Under the pieces are notes generated by a model that was not told the origin of the DNA, made no database searches, and saw nothing but the letters and a program-made list of their open reading frames with translations. A stretch of 64,000 nucleotides of DNA from Chloroflexaceae bacterium (GTDB taxonomy: Bacteria; Chloroflexota; Chloroflexia; Chloroflexales; Chloroflexaceae), in assembly GCA_012032475.1 (NCBI GenBank), contig JAAUSY010000001.1, positions 1 through 64,000 on the forward strand, in the 5' to 3' direction. Positions 8,176 to 16,137 of the stretch are shown in pieces. Made by a program: the position numbers and the translations under genes. Position 1 is the stretch's first letter; each line of letters opens with the position of its first letter.

Positions 8176-8741
8176 AGGGTTGCCAGTTCCTGGGGAGATT
8201 CAAGCTGGTCGGTGGGCGTTTCGGGAACGGCTTCTCGGACCATCGTTTGCAGGGATGCCAGATTGAAGAGGAACACGGAACGGTCGCTGGCGTTGATGAC
8301 TCCGCGCAGGAGCGGAGCCGCTATCGAAGGGTCGAGCGCGGTGATCTGGTTCGTCTGAAACGTATGGACGTCAACGACCTGGTCCACCCGCACCCCCAGG
8401 AGCGGCACCATTTCGCCTTTCTGCATCCCCTGCCCGGTTTGCCCGGCAATGACAATCTGGTTGCTCACATCGTAGGATGGCGGTTCGTCTACCAGGGTGG
8501 CCCCGTCGAGCACGGGGACGTAGTAACCGCGCAGGTTCAGCAGGCCAATGATCGCTGGCGGGGATCCGGCCAGCGTCAGGAGCGCGGGCAACCGCACAAT
8601 CTCGACGACCTCAGAGACGGGGAGACCATAGAGTTGAGGCCCGATGCGAAAGGTGACCGTCAGCAGGGTGCCGTTCGGCGGCTTCTCCTGCGGGAGAGGC
8701 TGGAGATGCGCCGTGGGTAAGCGGGGCCGGGTTTTTGACAT
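8172..8741 (-). CDS. cheW: CheW coupling protein (first of two)
   Basis: A 189-residue CheW-like protein. After a ~25-residue Pro-rich lead it has the SH3-like CheW fold, with FRIGPQLYGLPVSEVVEIVRLP and the typical IIGLLNLRGYYVPVLD. CheW links chemoreceptors to CheA. The start has an AAGGA site 9 nt upstream. It lies 20 nt downstream of cheA and overlaps cheB by 4 nt. The cluster has a second, differently placed CheW-domain gene at 11440-11979, so the two may serve different receptors or positions in the array. Confidence 0.93.
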   Translation of the reverse strand: MSKTRPRLPTAHLQPLPQEKPPNGTLLTVTFRIGPQLYGLPVSEVVEIVRLPALLTLAGSPPAIIGLLNLRGYYVPVLDGATLVDEPPSYDVSNQIVIAGQTGQGMQKGEMVPLLGVRVDQVVDVHTFQTNQITALDPSIAAPLLRGVINASDRSVFLFNLASLQTMVREAVPETPTDQLESPQELATL

Positions 8742-8761
8742 CTCGGTGTCCTTCGCGGTAT

Positions 8762-11429
8762 TCAGATAAGTTGTTCGATGGTTTCCAGCAGATTTTGCTG
8801 GTCAAAGGCGCGTTTGACGATGTAGGCATCGGCTCCCGCGGCAATCCCCCGCTCGCGGTCGGCTGGCGAATCCAGCGACGTCACCAGCACTATCGGAAGG
8901 TGTTTGAAGTTGGCGTCGCTGCGGACCTGAGCCGTCAGGTCGAACCCGTTGAGCCGGGGCATGTCAATATCACTCAGGAGCAGGTCACAGCCGCTGTTTT
9001 CAGCCAGGTGGCGGAGCATTTCGAGGGCCTCAACGCCGTCGGTCGCCAGTTTCACTTCATATCCGGCGGCCTCAAGAATATTCTTTTCGAGCGTGCGGGT
9101 GGTAATCGAGTCGTCAACGACCAGGATGGTGGTGCGGTGCTCTGGCTGCGCGGCTTCGGCGGCGAAGCTGAGCGCCTGGCGGATGCCAATGGCCGCTCGT
9201 ACGACGTCTACCACGTCCAGGATAGGAACGACGCTCCCATCGGCCAGAATCGTTGCACCGGCAATGAACCGGATGCGTTGCAGCGGGGCGGGCAGGCGGT
9301 AGATAACCAGTTCCTGTTCGCCCAGCACGGCATCCACCATACAAGCCACCTGACGTTCGCCGCTCCCCAGAATGAGTGCCAGCGACCAGTTCGAGGTGGA
9401 CGAGCGCCCGTTGACGAGGGGGCCGCGTCCGCGTTCGCTGGATGACCGCCGTTCTTCTCTGGTAGCGGGGCGTTCCGTTTTGCCAACGAGGTCGGCCAGA
9501 TGGACCAGGGCGACGGGGCGGTGGTCGAGCGTCAGGCAGGTACGGCCCTCCAACACCTGCACATTGCCCGGCGCGACGGCAATGATACGCTGGATGGAAT
9601 CGAGCGGGACCATGTAGGTGTCGTGGGCAACCCGAAGCAGCAATCCGTGCGAACTGGTCAGCGACAGCGGAACGCTGATGGTAAAGGCGCAACCAACCCC
9701 GGCGACACTCTGTACCGTCACGCGCCCGTGCATGCGTTCGACCTGCGAACGGACGATGTCCAACCCCACCCCGCGCCCGGACATCTTGCTCACGACCTCA
9801 CGGGTGGAGAACCCCGGCAGGAAGATCAGGTCTATTAATTCGGCTTCGGTGACGCGGGTGATATCGGCATCGCTCAGCAACCCCCCACTGATGGCCCGCT
9901 GGCGGATGGTGTCCAGTTCTAGCCCGGCCCCGTCATCTTCGATCCTGATGGTCAGGTAGTCGCCGCTCACCACGGCCCGCAGGGCGATGTGGCCGGCGGG
10001 GGGTTTGCCGTGCGCGGTGCGTATCTCAGGCGGCTCGATGCCGTGGTCAACCGCGTTGCGCAGCAGGTGGAGCAGCACTTCGCGCAGTCGCTCAAGGACC
10101 TGGCGGTCGGCCTCGGCTCCACCGTCGTCCAGTTCCAGGTCTACCTGCTTGCCCGCAGCGCGGACAAACTCGCGCAGTTGGAGGCGCAGCGGGTTGAAGA
10201 GCGTTGCCAGGGGGAGCATGCGCGTCCGGCGTATCTGGTCGTGCAGCCGGTCGGTGACGACCGAGAGGCGCGTGTGGTCTTCGGTGGATTGCCGGGCGTG
10301 ATGTGTCAGGCTTTGTTCCAGTTCGGTCATCAGGTTGTTGGCCTGGGTCAGGGCGTCGAGCAGCAGCGGAATCTGGGCGGATATGGCGCTGAGGTCCGAG
10401 CCTTCTCTGGCTCCCTTTTCTCCGTCCTCGCTGTGGGACAGGATGCGGGCGGCAGCCTGCTCCACGGCCCGCCGGTCCATCTGGCGGTCGTCCAGGTGGT
10501 GAATGGTGGGCTGATAGGAGGGGATTGACATCTGAATACGGGTGATGAGGGGGCGTATCTGTCGCCAGACCCTCCGCCAACGGATGGGAAGTTCGGCCAG
10601 CAGGTGCGCTTCGCGGCTGCGCTGCTGAGAGCGCACCGAGCAGGTAATCAGTTCGCCGGTTTCATTCAACAGGTGGTCGAGCGTTGCGGTAGACAGGCGA
10701 ACCGTTGTGACGGCGTCCCAGGGCATGTCTGCGCTGGTTCCAGCCGGTGGTGGTTCTGCTGGTTCTGGCGGGTGCTCGTGGTTCCGGGGCAGGGCCGGGG
10801 ACGAGGTGGGGGGGAGCGGGGGATTGCCAGGGTTCTTCCTGGGCGGCGACGGTCAGGCTCGTTGCGGCCACCAGGTCGTCCGAAGCCGACGGAGCAGGGG
10901 GGGGCGGCGATTTCCGGGCCGGGGGTGGGGCCGAATGGGGCGGTTTTTCCGCTCCGGGCGGGGGCGGAGGAGTTGCCACACTCGCCTTTCTGGCGGTGGC
11001 GTGGGGTGCGGTTTTCTCCACTGTTTCGCCCAGGATGTGCGACAGAGTGTCCAGGATAGCCTGGTGGGGTTCCAGGTTGGGCGGATGGCCGGCGGCAACC
11101 TGGGTCATCATGGCTCCGATAGCATCCATTCCGGCGTAGATGCTGTCGCACACTTCCGGGGTGAGCTGGAGCTTTCCCTGGCGGACGGCGCTAAAGACGT
11201 CTTCCATCCGGTGGGCAATCTGCTCGACGGCGTCCAGACCTGCGGCGCGTGCGCCTCCCTTCAGGCTGTGCGCCTCGCGGAAGAGCTGGTCCAGGAGTTC
11301 CTGGTGGCGGGGGTGGTCCGGTTCTCGCTCCAGCTCAAGGAGGATATCCGTGGCGGTCTGGCGGTGTTCGTCCTGCTCTTCTTGGAAGGCGGCCAGCACC
11401 TGGGCCATAATTTCTTCATCGGTCAACAT
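8762..11429 (-). CDS. cheA: CheA histidine kinase with C-terminal receiver, frame broken in a homopolymer
   Basis: One gene read in two frames. The N-terminal part (start 11429, GGGAGG site upstream) has an Hpt domain with phospho-acceptor His54 in REAHSLKGGARAAG and runs into a Pro/Ala-rich linker. The C-terminal part is in another frame, open from 10852 to 8762. It begins around TVRLSTATLDHLLNETGELI and holds the dimerisation/HATPase region (NAVDHGIEPP, IEDDGAGL, GRGVGLDIV), a CheW-like domain and a receiver (ILVVDDSITTRTLEKNIL, SDIDMPRLNG). Removing one C from the C7 tract (G7 on the plus strand, about 10808-10814) joins the frames into ~888 residues through a natural-looking Pro/Glu linker. 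Probably an assembly error; a phase-variable tract is possible. Confidence 0.88.
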
Positions 11430-11439
11430 CGCTGCCTCC

Positions 11440-11979
11440 CTATTCAGCTTCCCAGTTGACGATAATTCGCGGATCGGAGAGCAGCAGCAAGGGGTCAATC
11501 AGAACGTTCAAGTCCTGGTCAACGCCCCGTATCCAGGTTGCCCCTCCTCCGGTCGTGCTCGACAGGGCTGGTGCCAGGTTGATATCGCTGTGGCGAACCT
11601 CAACGACTCCATCGGTCAACAGGCACACTTCCATCCCCTGGGCGCTCACGATGAACAGGAAGGACTGGGGGCCGGGGGGGGTCTGGGCAAGGTCGAGGAG
11701 CGGGCGAAGGTCGAGGATGGTCAGGAGCTTGCCGCGCACATTGACCAACCCTAGCACGAACGGAGGGGTGGCCGGCAGCGGGGTATACCGGGTGAGTGGC
11801 TGCACCTCGCGCACGAAGTGGGCCGGGACGCTGTAGCGACCACCGCCAAGACGAAACACCAGGATTTCTTCTCCCCATCCGCCTTCGGTGTCTATCTTCT
11901 GTGCCGCAAGATCGCGGGCGCGTTCTTCCAGTATCTCCCAGAGTTCCGGGTGCTTTCGCAGGTCTCGGTAGTTTCCCAT
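11440..11979 (-). CDS. CheW-like coupling protein (second)
   Basis: A 179-residue CheW-domain protein with an N-terminal helical lead of ~35 residues (MGNYRDLRKHPELWEILEERARDL). The CheW core is visible as ILVFRLGGGRYSVPAHFVREVQPL and FVLGLVNVRGKLLTILDLRPLL. It lies 10 nt upstream of cheA and about 195 nt downstream of cheY. The core is only moderately like the other CheW of this operon, so it is not a recent duplicate. Confidence 0.9.
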   Translation of the reverse strand: MGNYRDLRKHPELWEILEERARDLAAQKIDTEGGWGEEILVFRLGGGRYSVPAHFVREVQPLTRYTPLPATPPFVLGLVNVRGKLLTILDLRPLLDLAQTPPGPQSFLFIVSAQGMEVCLLTDGVVEVRHSDINLAPALSSTTGGGATWIRGVDQDLNVLIDPLLLLSDPRIIVNWEAE

Positions 11980-12174
11980 AGGTCCCAGGTCCTGAAGATT
12001 TTTAAGATACGTCAGATACGGTTGCGAACGTTCTTTTCTGGCCGAAAAGGGTATGGCTGCTTGCCCTTAGATTATAGCATGGTTGCTCACTGCCGGCTCA
12101 TCCCGGATTGGGGCCTTGCGGGAAGACGATGGGGAAGCCTGCTGGTCGCGGAGGTGGCCGGTGTGGCGCTGCTC

Positions 12175-12591
12175 CTACGCCGTCTCCTCCTTCCCATGGT
12201 TGAGGTATTGCCCGACCGAGGCGTAGAGTTGGTTGCGAGCCTGCACGGACTTGAACAGGCAGTCGTCCTTGAACAGGTAGTCGTTCGCCCCCAGTTCAAT
12301 CGCCCGTTCGACATCGCTGACGCTGTCGCTGGTGGTGAGCATAATCACCGGGATGTGGGCGGTGGCGCGGTTGCGCTTCAGGCGGCTCAATATCTGGAAC
12401 CCGTCGAGTGAAGGCAGGTTGATATCCAGGAGAATCAGCGTCGGATGACGGGTACATGCCTGTCTCCAGCCTTCGGCCCCGTCGCTGATGACGGAGATGT
12501 CATAGTCGGTGAAGGTTTGCAGCATCAGTCGAAGCTGGAGCGCCTGGCTCGGACTGTCTTCAACGAGTAAAATGTAGGGTCGTTCGCTCAT
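12175..12591 (-). CDS. Stand-alone CheY-like response regulator
   Basis: A 138-residue receiver with no output domain. It has the acidic pair in LLVEDSPSQ, phospho-Asp56 in LILLDINLPSLDG, the Thr of MLTTSDS and the Lys of DYLFKDD. It is first of the chemosensory genes and starts 19 nt after the SCO1664-family gene, so it may share a transcript with the upstream cassette. It would carry phosphate from CheA to an unseen motility or twitching target. Receivers of this subtype, with a Lys-Asp-Asp after the switch, are often in type IV pilus chemosensory systems (PilG/PilH-like); that assignment is inference. Confidence 0.9.
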   Translation of the reverse strand: MSERPYILLVEDSPSQALQLRLMLQTFTDYDISVISDGAEGWRQACTRHPTLILLDINLPSLDGFQILSRLKRNRATAHIPVIMLTTSDSVSDVERAIELGANDYLFKDDCLFKSVQARNQLYASVGQYLNHGKEETA

Positions 12592-12610
12592 CGCTCGTCA
12601 CTCAGGTCAA

Positions 12611-13351
12611 TCAGACTGGCGGCCAGGGGATGGCGGGGCCATTCCCCGGTCGGGGATAGATTCCGGTGGCAATCATATATTCGAGCCGTTGGACCAGGGC
12701 CCGGACCTCTGAAGCCATCAGGAGATGCTTCAGGGTCCGCTTCAGGTCGGGGGTTCGGGGGTTCTGGATACGCTGCCGGAGCGCTCGCAGCGCGTGCAGC
12801 ACATCGGGGGGAAAGGGTTGCCCGATGAAATCCCACAACACGGTCCGCAGCTTGTATTCCTCATGAAAACAGATGCCGTGGTCAATGGCCCACAGACGCC
12901 CGTCCTCTCCTTTGAGGCAATGCCCGCTCTTGCGGTCCGCATTGTTGACCAGGTAGTCGAAGGCAGCGAGGCGCAGGATATCGCTTTCGTATCCCCCGGC
13001 CCCATGCATGGTGAGCAGGTGCTCTTCCGGGTCGTGGTCAATGAACAGCTGGATAGCCCCCACCCCGTGGGGGCCATCGCGTATCACCGTGGGCGGAACC
13101 AGGCCGAACCCCACGGCCTCACTCACCAGGTAGGCTGCCACTTCGCGGAAACAGAGCGTTCCTTGCGGAAAATCCCACAACGGGCGTTCGCCCCGGCGCG
13201 GCTTGTAGACCGCATGCGTGCCAATGCCCTCGTGCTCGACCCAGGCCAGCAGCGTGAAGTTGCTGCTATAAGGGAGCATCCCCTCAACCAGGATATCCCC
13301 ATACCGGAGCGCCTCCAGCACCCTGATGTCGTGGGTTTCTGCCAGGCTCAT
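12611..13351 (-). CDS. SCO1664-family protein (PI3/4-kinase-like fold), unknown function
   Basis: A 246-residue protein of the SCO1664 family, which I recognise by its pattern: YGDILVEGMLPYSSNFTLLA, the lysine in VYKPRRGERPLWDFP, LAAFDYLVNNADRKSGHCL and LWAIDHGICFHEEYKLRTVLW. The NNADRKxxH and IDHG segments resemble the catalytic and metal-binding loops of phosphatidylinositol-kinase-like (HipA-like) kinases, so ATP-dependent phosphorylation is plausible but unproven. In Actinobacteria this family travels with DUF3090 and an MSMEG_4193-type phosphatase, and both genes are immediately upstream here. The cassette reads into the chemosensory operon with only a 19-nt gap. Confidence 0.85.
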   Translation of the reverse strand: MSLAETHDIRVLEALRYGDILVEGMLPYSSNFTLLAWVEHEGIGTHAVYKPRRGERPLWDFPQGTLCFREVAAYLVSEAVGFGLVPPTVIRDGPHGVGAIQLFIDHDPEEHLLTMHGAGGYESDILRLAAFDYLVNNADRKSGHCLKGEDGRLWAIDHGICFHEEYKLRTVLWDFIGQPFPPDVLHALRALRQRIQNPRTPDLKRTLKHLLMASEVRALVQRLEYMIATGIYPRPGNGPAIPWPPV

Positions 13352-13425
13352 AGGTTCACATCTCGTCCATCAATCAATATCTATCTCTCTATACCATCCA
13401 TATCCGTCATCAATACTATTCCGTC

Positions 13426-13446
13426 AATCTCGAATCTCGAATCTCG
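13426..13446. repeat. Tandem repeat, 7 bp x 3, intergenic
   Basis: Three exact copies of AATCTCG between the DUF3090 gene and the SCO1664-family gene, within an AT-rich 120-bp spacer that also contains loosely repeated ATC-rich sequence. No gene or terminator is evident in the spacer. Confidence 0.75.
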
Positions 13447-13472
13447 AAATCCTGATACGATTGCCATCTCCG

Positions 13473-14000
13473 CTACGGATGCACCGGGCCATGACCGTTG
13501 CGTTCGGGGCAAAAGTGCCCCTCCGCGTCTATCGGACGACCGCAGTTGCCGCAAATCGGACGGCCTGCCTCGACCACGCTGGTCGCGTGCGTGCTCAAGG
13601 CGCGCATCTGGTGGCGCGTGGCCGAAAGGCGGGCCAGGATACTTTCTTGCTCTTCATCTTCCGCGACCCCTTGAACCACCAGGACGACCATATCCCGCTC
13701 ACCATCGTAGCCCAACCCCATCTGCTCGACCCGAAAATTCGCCTCCAACGGCTCCTCCAGGCGCATGTCCATCACCAGCAAATCATCGGTGGTCGAGAGC
13801 TGCGGGTTCTTTTCGGCCAGTTCATCTAGCAGCCGGTCAATGGCATTCGCCAGAGCGCGGACCTGCTCCTTTTCGGCCAGCAAGGAAAGCCGCTGTTTGC
13901 CCTGGCGAGCCTGGACATAGAACACACGCTCGCCCGGTGGCCCAATAGCTCCGGCCGTGATATGGTGGACCGCATCAAATTCGTAGGTAAATTCTGCCAT
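13473..14000 (-). CDS. DUF3090-family protein with C-terminal zinc-ribbon-like motif
   Basis: A 175-residue protein of the DUF3090 (TIGR03847-type) family. The start at 14000 has GAGGACTCGT before the ATG. The body is predicted alpha/beta with no recognised catalytic motif. The C-terminus carries CGNCGRPIDAEGHFCPERNGH, a Cys-X2-Cys plus Cys/His set that could bind one zinc. Members of this family are conserved partners of the SCO1664 family and of MSMEG_4193-type histidine phosphatases; the function of the trio is not established. It is the middle gene of that trio. Confidence 0.85.
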   Translation of the reverse strand: MAEFTYEFDAVHHITAGAIGPPGERVFYVQARQGKQRLSLLAEKEQVRALANAIDRLLDELAEKNPQLSTTDDLLVMDMRLEEPLEANFRVEQMGLGYDGERDMVVLVVQGVAEDEEQESILARLSATRHQMRALSTHATSVVEAGRPICGNCGRPIDAEGHFCPERNGHGPVHP

Positions 14001-14123
14001 ACGAGTCCTCAGAATATTCCAGTTCTTGATTCATCCCTATCTTTCAGCTTTTTTACCTCTTTGCAAGCAAAACGAAGCGGGCCAGAGCCAGCCGGTTTTC
14101 CCTCCCCTCCTATCAATTTCAAT

Positions 14124-14822
14124 TCAATCGTCAGGCTCCTCCGTCCTCATGGCTTCTTGCTCGGTCCGGGGCGCTGTTTCCTGTTCCGGGTGGTCGGAGG
14201 CCGCCGTGAATGCCTGGAGCAGCGCCAGGGAGCCAGTGTCATTGAAAGCCACCAGGCGCGGCCCCATCCGCTCAAAAACCAGGGCCGTCAGCGACGCCGG
14301 GGAGATAACCAGGCGCTGGAACAGATCCAGGTGTATCCCAACATAGTAGGCCACCACCAGTTTGATGAGGTCCGCATGCGACACTGCCACCATCACCTCG
14401 CGTTCTCCGTGCTGCGCCCGCAGCCCATCCAGCGTTTCGACCGCACGGTGCTGCACCTCGCCGAGCGTCTCCCCCCCCGGAAAGCGCGTCCCGCTTGGGT
14501 AGAACTGGACCCCCGGCCAGAGTTCGTGGCAGGTCAGTTCCTTCAATTCCGCCCCGGTCCAATCCCCATAGCGCACCTCGCCAAGCCCCTCGACCACGCG
14601 CACCTCTTGCTGGTGCGGGGCCGCAATAGCCTGCGCCGTCTCGACGGCCCGTTCCAGCGGGCTGCTGTAGATAGCCGCCAGCGGAAGGTGGGCCATCCGC
14701 TCACCGAGCCGCCGGGCCTGCTCCTTTCCCTCGTCATTCAGAGACACGCCGGGCGTCCAACCCGCCAGCCTTCCTTTGACCCAATCGTTGGTCGCATGGC
14801 GTATCAGGATGAGAAGTGTCAT
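14124..14822 (-). CDS. Histidine phosphatase of MSMEG_4193 type (phosphoglycerate-mutase superfamily)
   Basis: A 232-residue protein starting at ATG 14822, chosen because the catalytic LILIRHATNDW follows at once; upstream ATGs only add unrelated residues. The RHA motif, SSPLERAVETAQ, GEVRYGDWTGAELKEL and VAVSHADLIK are the standard histidine-phosphatase elements (phospho-His in RHA, second His in VSHAD). It is first gene of the phosphatase-DUF3090-SCO1664 trio. The C-terminal 40 residues are Glu/Ala-rich and probably disordered. The substrate is unknown. A phosphatase beside a kinase-like protein suggests an opposing pair, which is inference. Confidence 0.88.
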   Translation of the reverse strand: MTLLILIRHATNDWVKGRLAGWTPGVSLNDEGKEQARRLGERMAHLPLAAIYSSPLERAVETAQAIAAPHQQEVRVVEGLGEVRYGDWTGAELKELTCHELWPGVQFYPSGTRFPGGETLGEVQHRAVETLDGLRAQHGEREVMVAVSHADLIKLVVAYYVGIHLDLFQRLVISPASLTALVFERMGPRLVAFNDTGSLALLQAFTAASDHPEQETAPRTEQEAMRTEEPDD

Positions 14823-15282
14823 GCCTGCTCCCTTACCTTCCAGGATAGCTCTGCCCTTCATGATACCACACATGCTGCGGCTGCTTTTCGGCCACCGGGG
14901 CCACGACGGGGACGATATCGGGGTCGGATCGGACGCCAGAAGCCTGACTTTCGCTCCCCATTCCCGGTCGGTTCAGGCATGAGCAACCGGCCTGAACATT
15001 TCTGGGGGAAATTTTGGCGGCGCGGGACAGATTCTCAAATGCTCAAAAAGAAAATTTGCCTGGGAAGAAATGTCCCGATGGGCCGGACATGCCTTTGCAT
15101 TGCAAAAAAGACAACAAAACAGCGTCCGGTGCAAAAATTCTCCCCCGGATTGTGACTGCATCTCCCCGCCCATTTTCGGCGATTCGCCCGGCCTATCGGA
15201 GATGCTTTATCCCTTTAGAAAAAGGAAAAACCCCACAGAAGGGCCACCCCGGCCCCCCATTTTTTTGACTCAGGAGCAACTA
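14823..15282. other. Intergenic region upstream of the puf promoter
   Basis: About 460 bases between the divergent phosphatase gene and the puf promoter. No convincing gene is present. It contains an inverted repeat TGTCC-N9-GGACA at 15071-15089, about 200 bp upstream of the -35 element, and several A-rich and G/C-rich blocks. Such a region would be expected to hold light- or oxygen-responsive regulatory sites for puf, but none is identified with confidence. Confidence 0.5.
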
Positions 15283-15311
15283 TTGACAAATTCTGTTGCT
15301 TCCTATATAAT
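15283..15311 (+). promoter_or_regulatory. Consensus sigma-70 promoter of the puf operon
   Basis: A perfect TTGACA at 15283-15288, 17-bp spacer and perfect TATAAT at 15306-15311. Transcription would start at about 15318, giving a 165-nt leader before pufB. It is the best promoter in the window and fits the high expression of light-harvesting genes. Confidence 0.85.
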
Positions 15312-15317
15312 CATGGC

Positions 15318-15482
15318 GAACGTCGGGGTGGTCAAAAGAAAGTCCAAACCGCTAGAGCCTACGAAGCGGGAAAAGACCGGGAAAGCCACCTGAGTACACC
15401 CTGGGGCAATCGTTGGATTGCATAACGGTTTCTTTTAGGTAATCTCGTTGGTAAGCTTGAAAAGCGAGGAGGTTAGTTTCTT
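15318..15482 (+). ncRNA. Structured 5' leader of the puf mRNA, candidate cis-regulatory RNA
   Basis: The predicted leader can fold as nested helices: GGTGG (15327-15331) with CCACC (15386-15390), GTC (15342-15344) with GAC (15375-15377), and CCGCT (15349-15353) with AGCGG (15365-15369) closing an 11-nt loop. Purine-rich internal loops lie between them. Farther on, CTCG and CGAG around 15444-15466 can pair just before the GAGGAGG ribosome site of pufB and could occlude it. No known riboswitch class was matched with confidence. Pairings are by eye, not by computation. Confidence 0.45.
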
Positions 15483-15695
15483 ATGGATAAGCCAAAAGAC
15501 GAGTGGGATGATCTGGTACCACCACGGTGGCGAAGCATCTTCAACAACCAGGACTGGCTGATGCACGACATCTATGCCAAGTCGATCTATGGTTTCCTGT
15601 GCATTTCGCTGGTTGTTCACACCCTGTGCTTCCTCTGGAGGCCTCACTGGGGTATTGCGGCTATTCAGGCGGTTCCGGTACCGACTTCATTGTAA
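15483..15695 (+). CDS. pufB: Light-harvesting complex beta subunit
   Basis: A 70-residue antenna peptide. The N-terminal DDLVPPRWRSIFNNQDWLMHDIYAKSIYGF is close to the Chloroflexus B808-866 beta chain as I remember it. A single membrane helix follows with the bacteriochlorophyll-ligating His in CISLVVHTLCFLW (about residue 45). It forms the LH ring around the type-II reaction centre with PufA. A GAGGAGG site lies 11 nt upstream of ATG 15483. The C-terminal tail (GIAAIQAVPVPTSL) extends beyond the usual end of Chloroflexus beta chains. It is first of the puf-bch operon. Confidence 0.95.
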   Translation: MDKPKDEWDDLVPPRWRSIFNNQDWLMHDIYAKSIYGFLCISLVVHTLCFLWRPHWGIAAIQAVPVPTSL

Positions 15696-15713
15696 AAATA
15701 AGGAGAGGGTGTT

Positions 15714-15896
15714 ATGGCTCCACGTTGTCCATTCAGGACCAATGGCGTTGCGTGCGCCGTCGTCGGTCTGATGATCACTCTGCTGCTTCACTTTGTGTTG
15801 CTCAGCTCGCCGCGCTTCAACTGGATCAACCCGCTGACGGTCACGATCCCGGTTGAGTCGTTCAACCACGTTCTGATGTCGCTTGGCCTGATGTAA
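15714..15896 (+). CDS. pufA: Light-harvesting complex alpha subunit
   Basis: A 60-residue antenna alpha chain. It begins MAPRCPFRTNGV, has one transmembrane helix and the bacteriochlorophyll ligand His in GLMITLLLHFVLLSSPRFNW, a pattern shared with the Chloroflexus alpha chain. An AAGGAGAGG site precedes the ATG. It starts 18 nt after pufB. Together with PufB it should form the B800-type/B880 antenna. A strong hairpin follows in the 240-nt gap before pufC, probably adjusting the ratio of antenna to cytochrome message. Confidence 0.95.
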   Translation: MAPRCPFRTNGVACAVVGLMITLLLHFVLLSSPRFNWINPLTVTIPVESFNHVLMSLGLM

Positions 15897-15960
15897 GCCA
15901 GCAATTTGTTGGATGTTTCCTACATCCGAAACCAACAATTTGTTGGGTGCAGGAACTCCG

Positions 15961-15993
15961 CACGACCGCCAGCAGTTCCTGTTGGCGGTCGTG
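15961..15993 (+). terminator. Strong stem-loop between pufA and pufC (attenuator or mRNA stabiliser)
   Basis: A 14-bp stem (15961-15974 with 15980-15993, one G-T wobble) with a 5-nt loop GTTCC, followed by U-rich but not poly-U sequence. A smaller hairpin GGATGT/ACATCC sits upstream at 15911-15927, flanked by two copies of CAATTTGTTGG. Placement between antenna genes and pufC matches the intercistronic hairpins that set LH to RC stoichiometry in purple-bacterial puf operons; function here is inferred. Confidence 0.7.
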
Positions 15994-16137
15994 TGTTGTG
16001 TCTTGTATGGTGAGACGAAAACGCCTGGTGCCTCTTGATTAGTGATGGTGCAAGCAAAAAGCGTGACCTGGGAAGATATTCATCATGAACCGAGTGAAGG
16101 CAGGCGTTCAGTTAGCAGCTAAAAGGAGGCCCATGCC

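Noticed and set aside
12725-13948. A 407-codon plus-strand frame across SCO1664 and DUF3090 genes
   Set aside because: It spans two recognisable minus-strand families and an intergenic repeat; no motif of its own.
15071-15089. TGTCC-N9-GGACA as a PpsR/CrtJ site
   Set aside because: The PpsR/CrtJ site has TGT-N12-ACA and this is N13. No PpsR gene is in view, and the site is ~200 bp from the promoter. Left as an unassigned inverted repeat.
15318-15482. The puf leader as a GEMM (c-di-GMP) riboswitch or an RNase P fragment
   Set aside because: It has scattered matches (GAAAGTCC, AAACC, AAAGCC) but lacks the required order, tetraloop-receptor arrangement and flanking helices.
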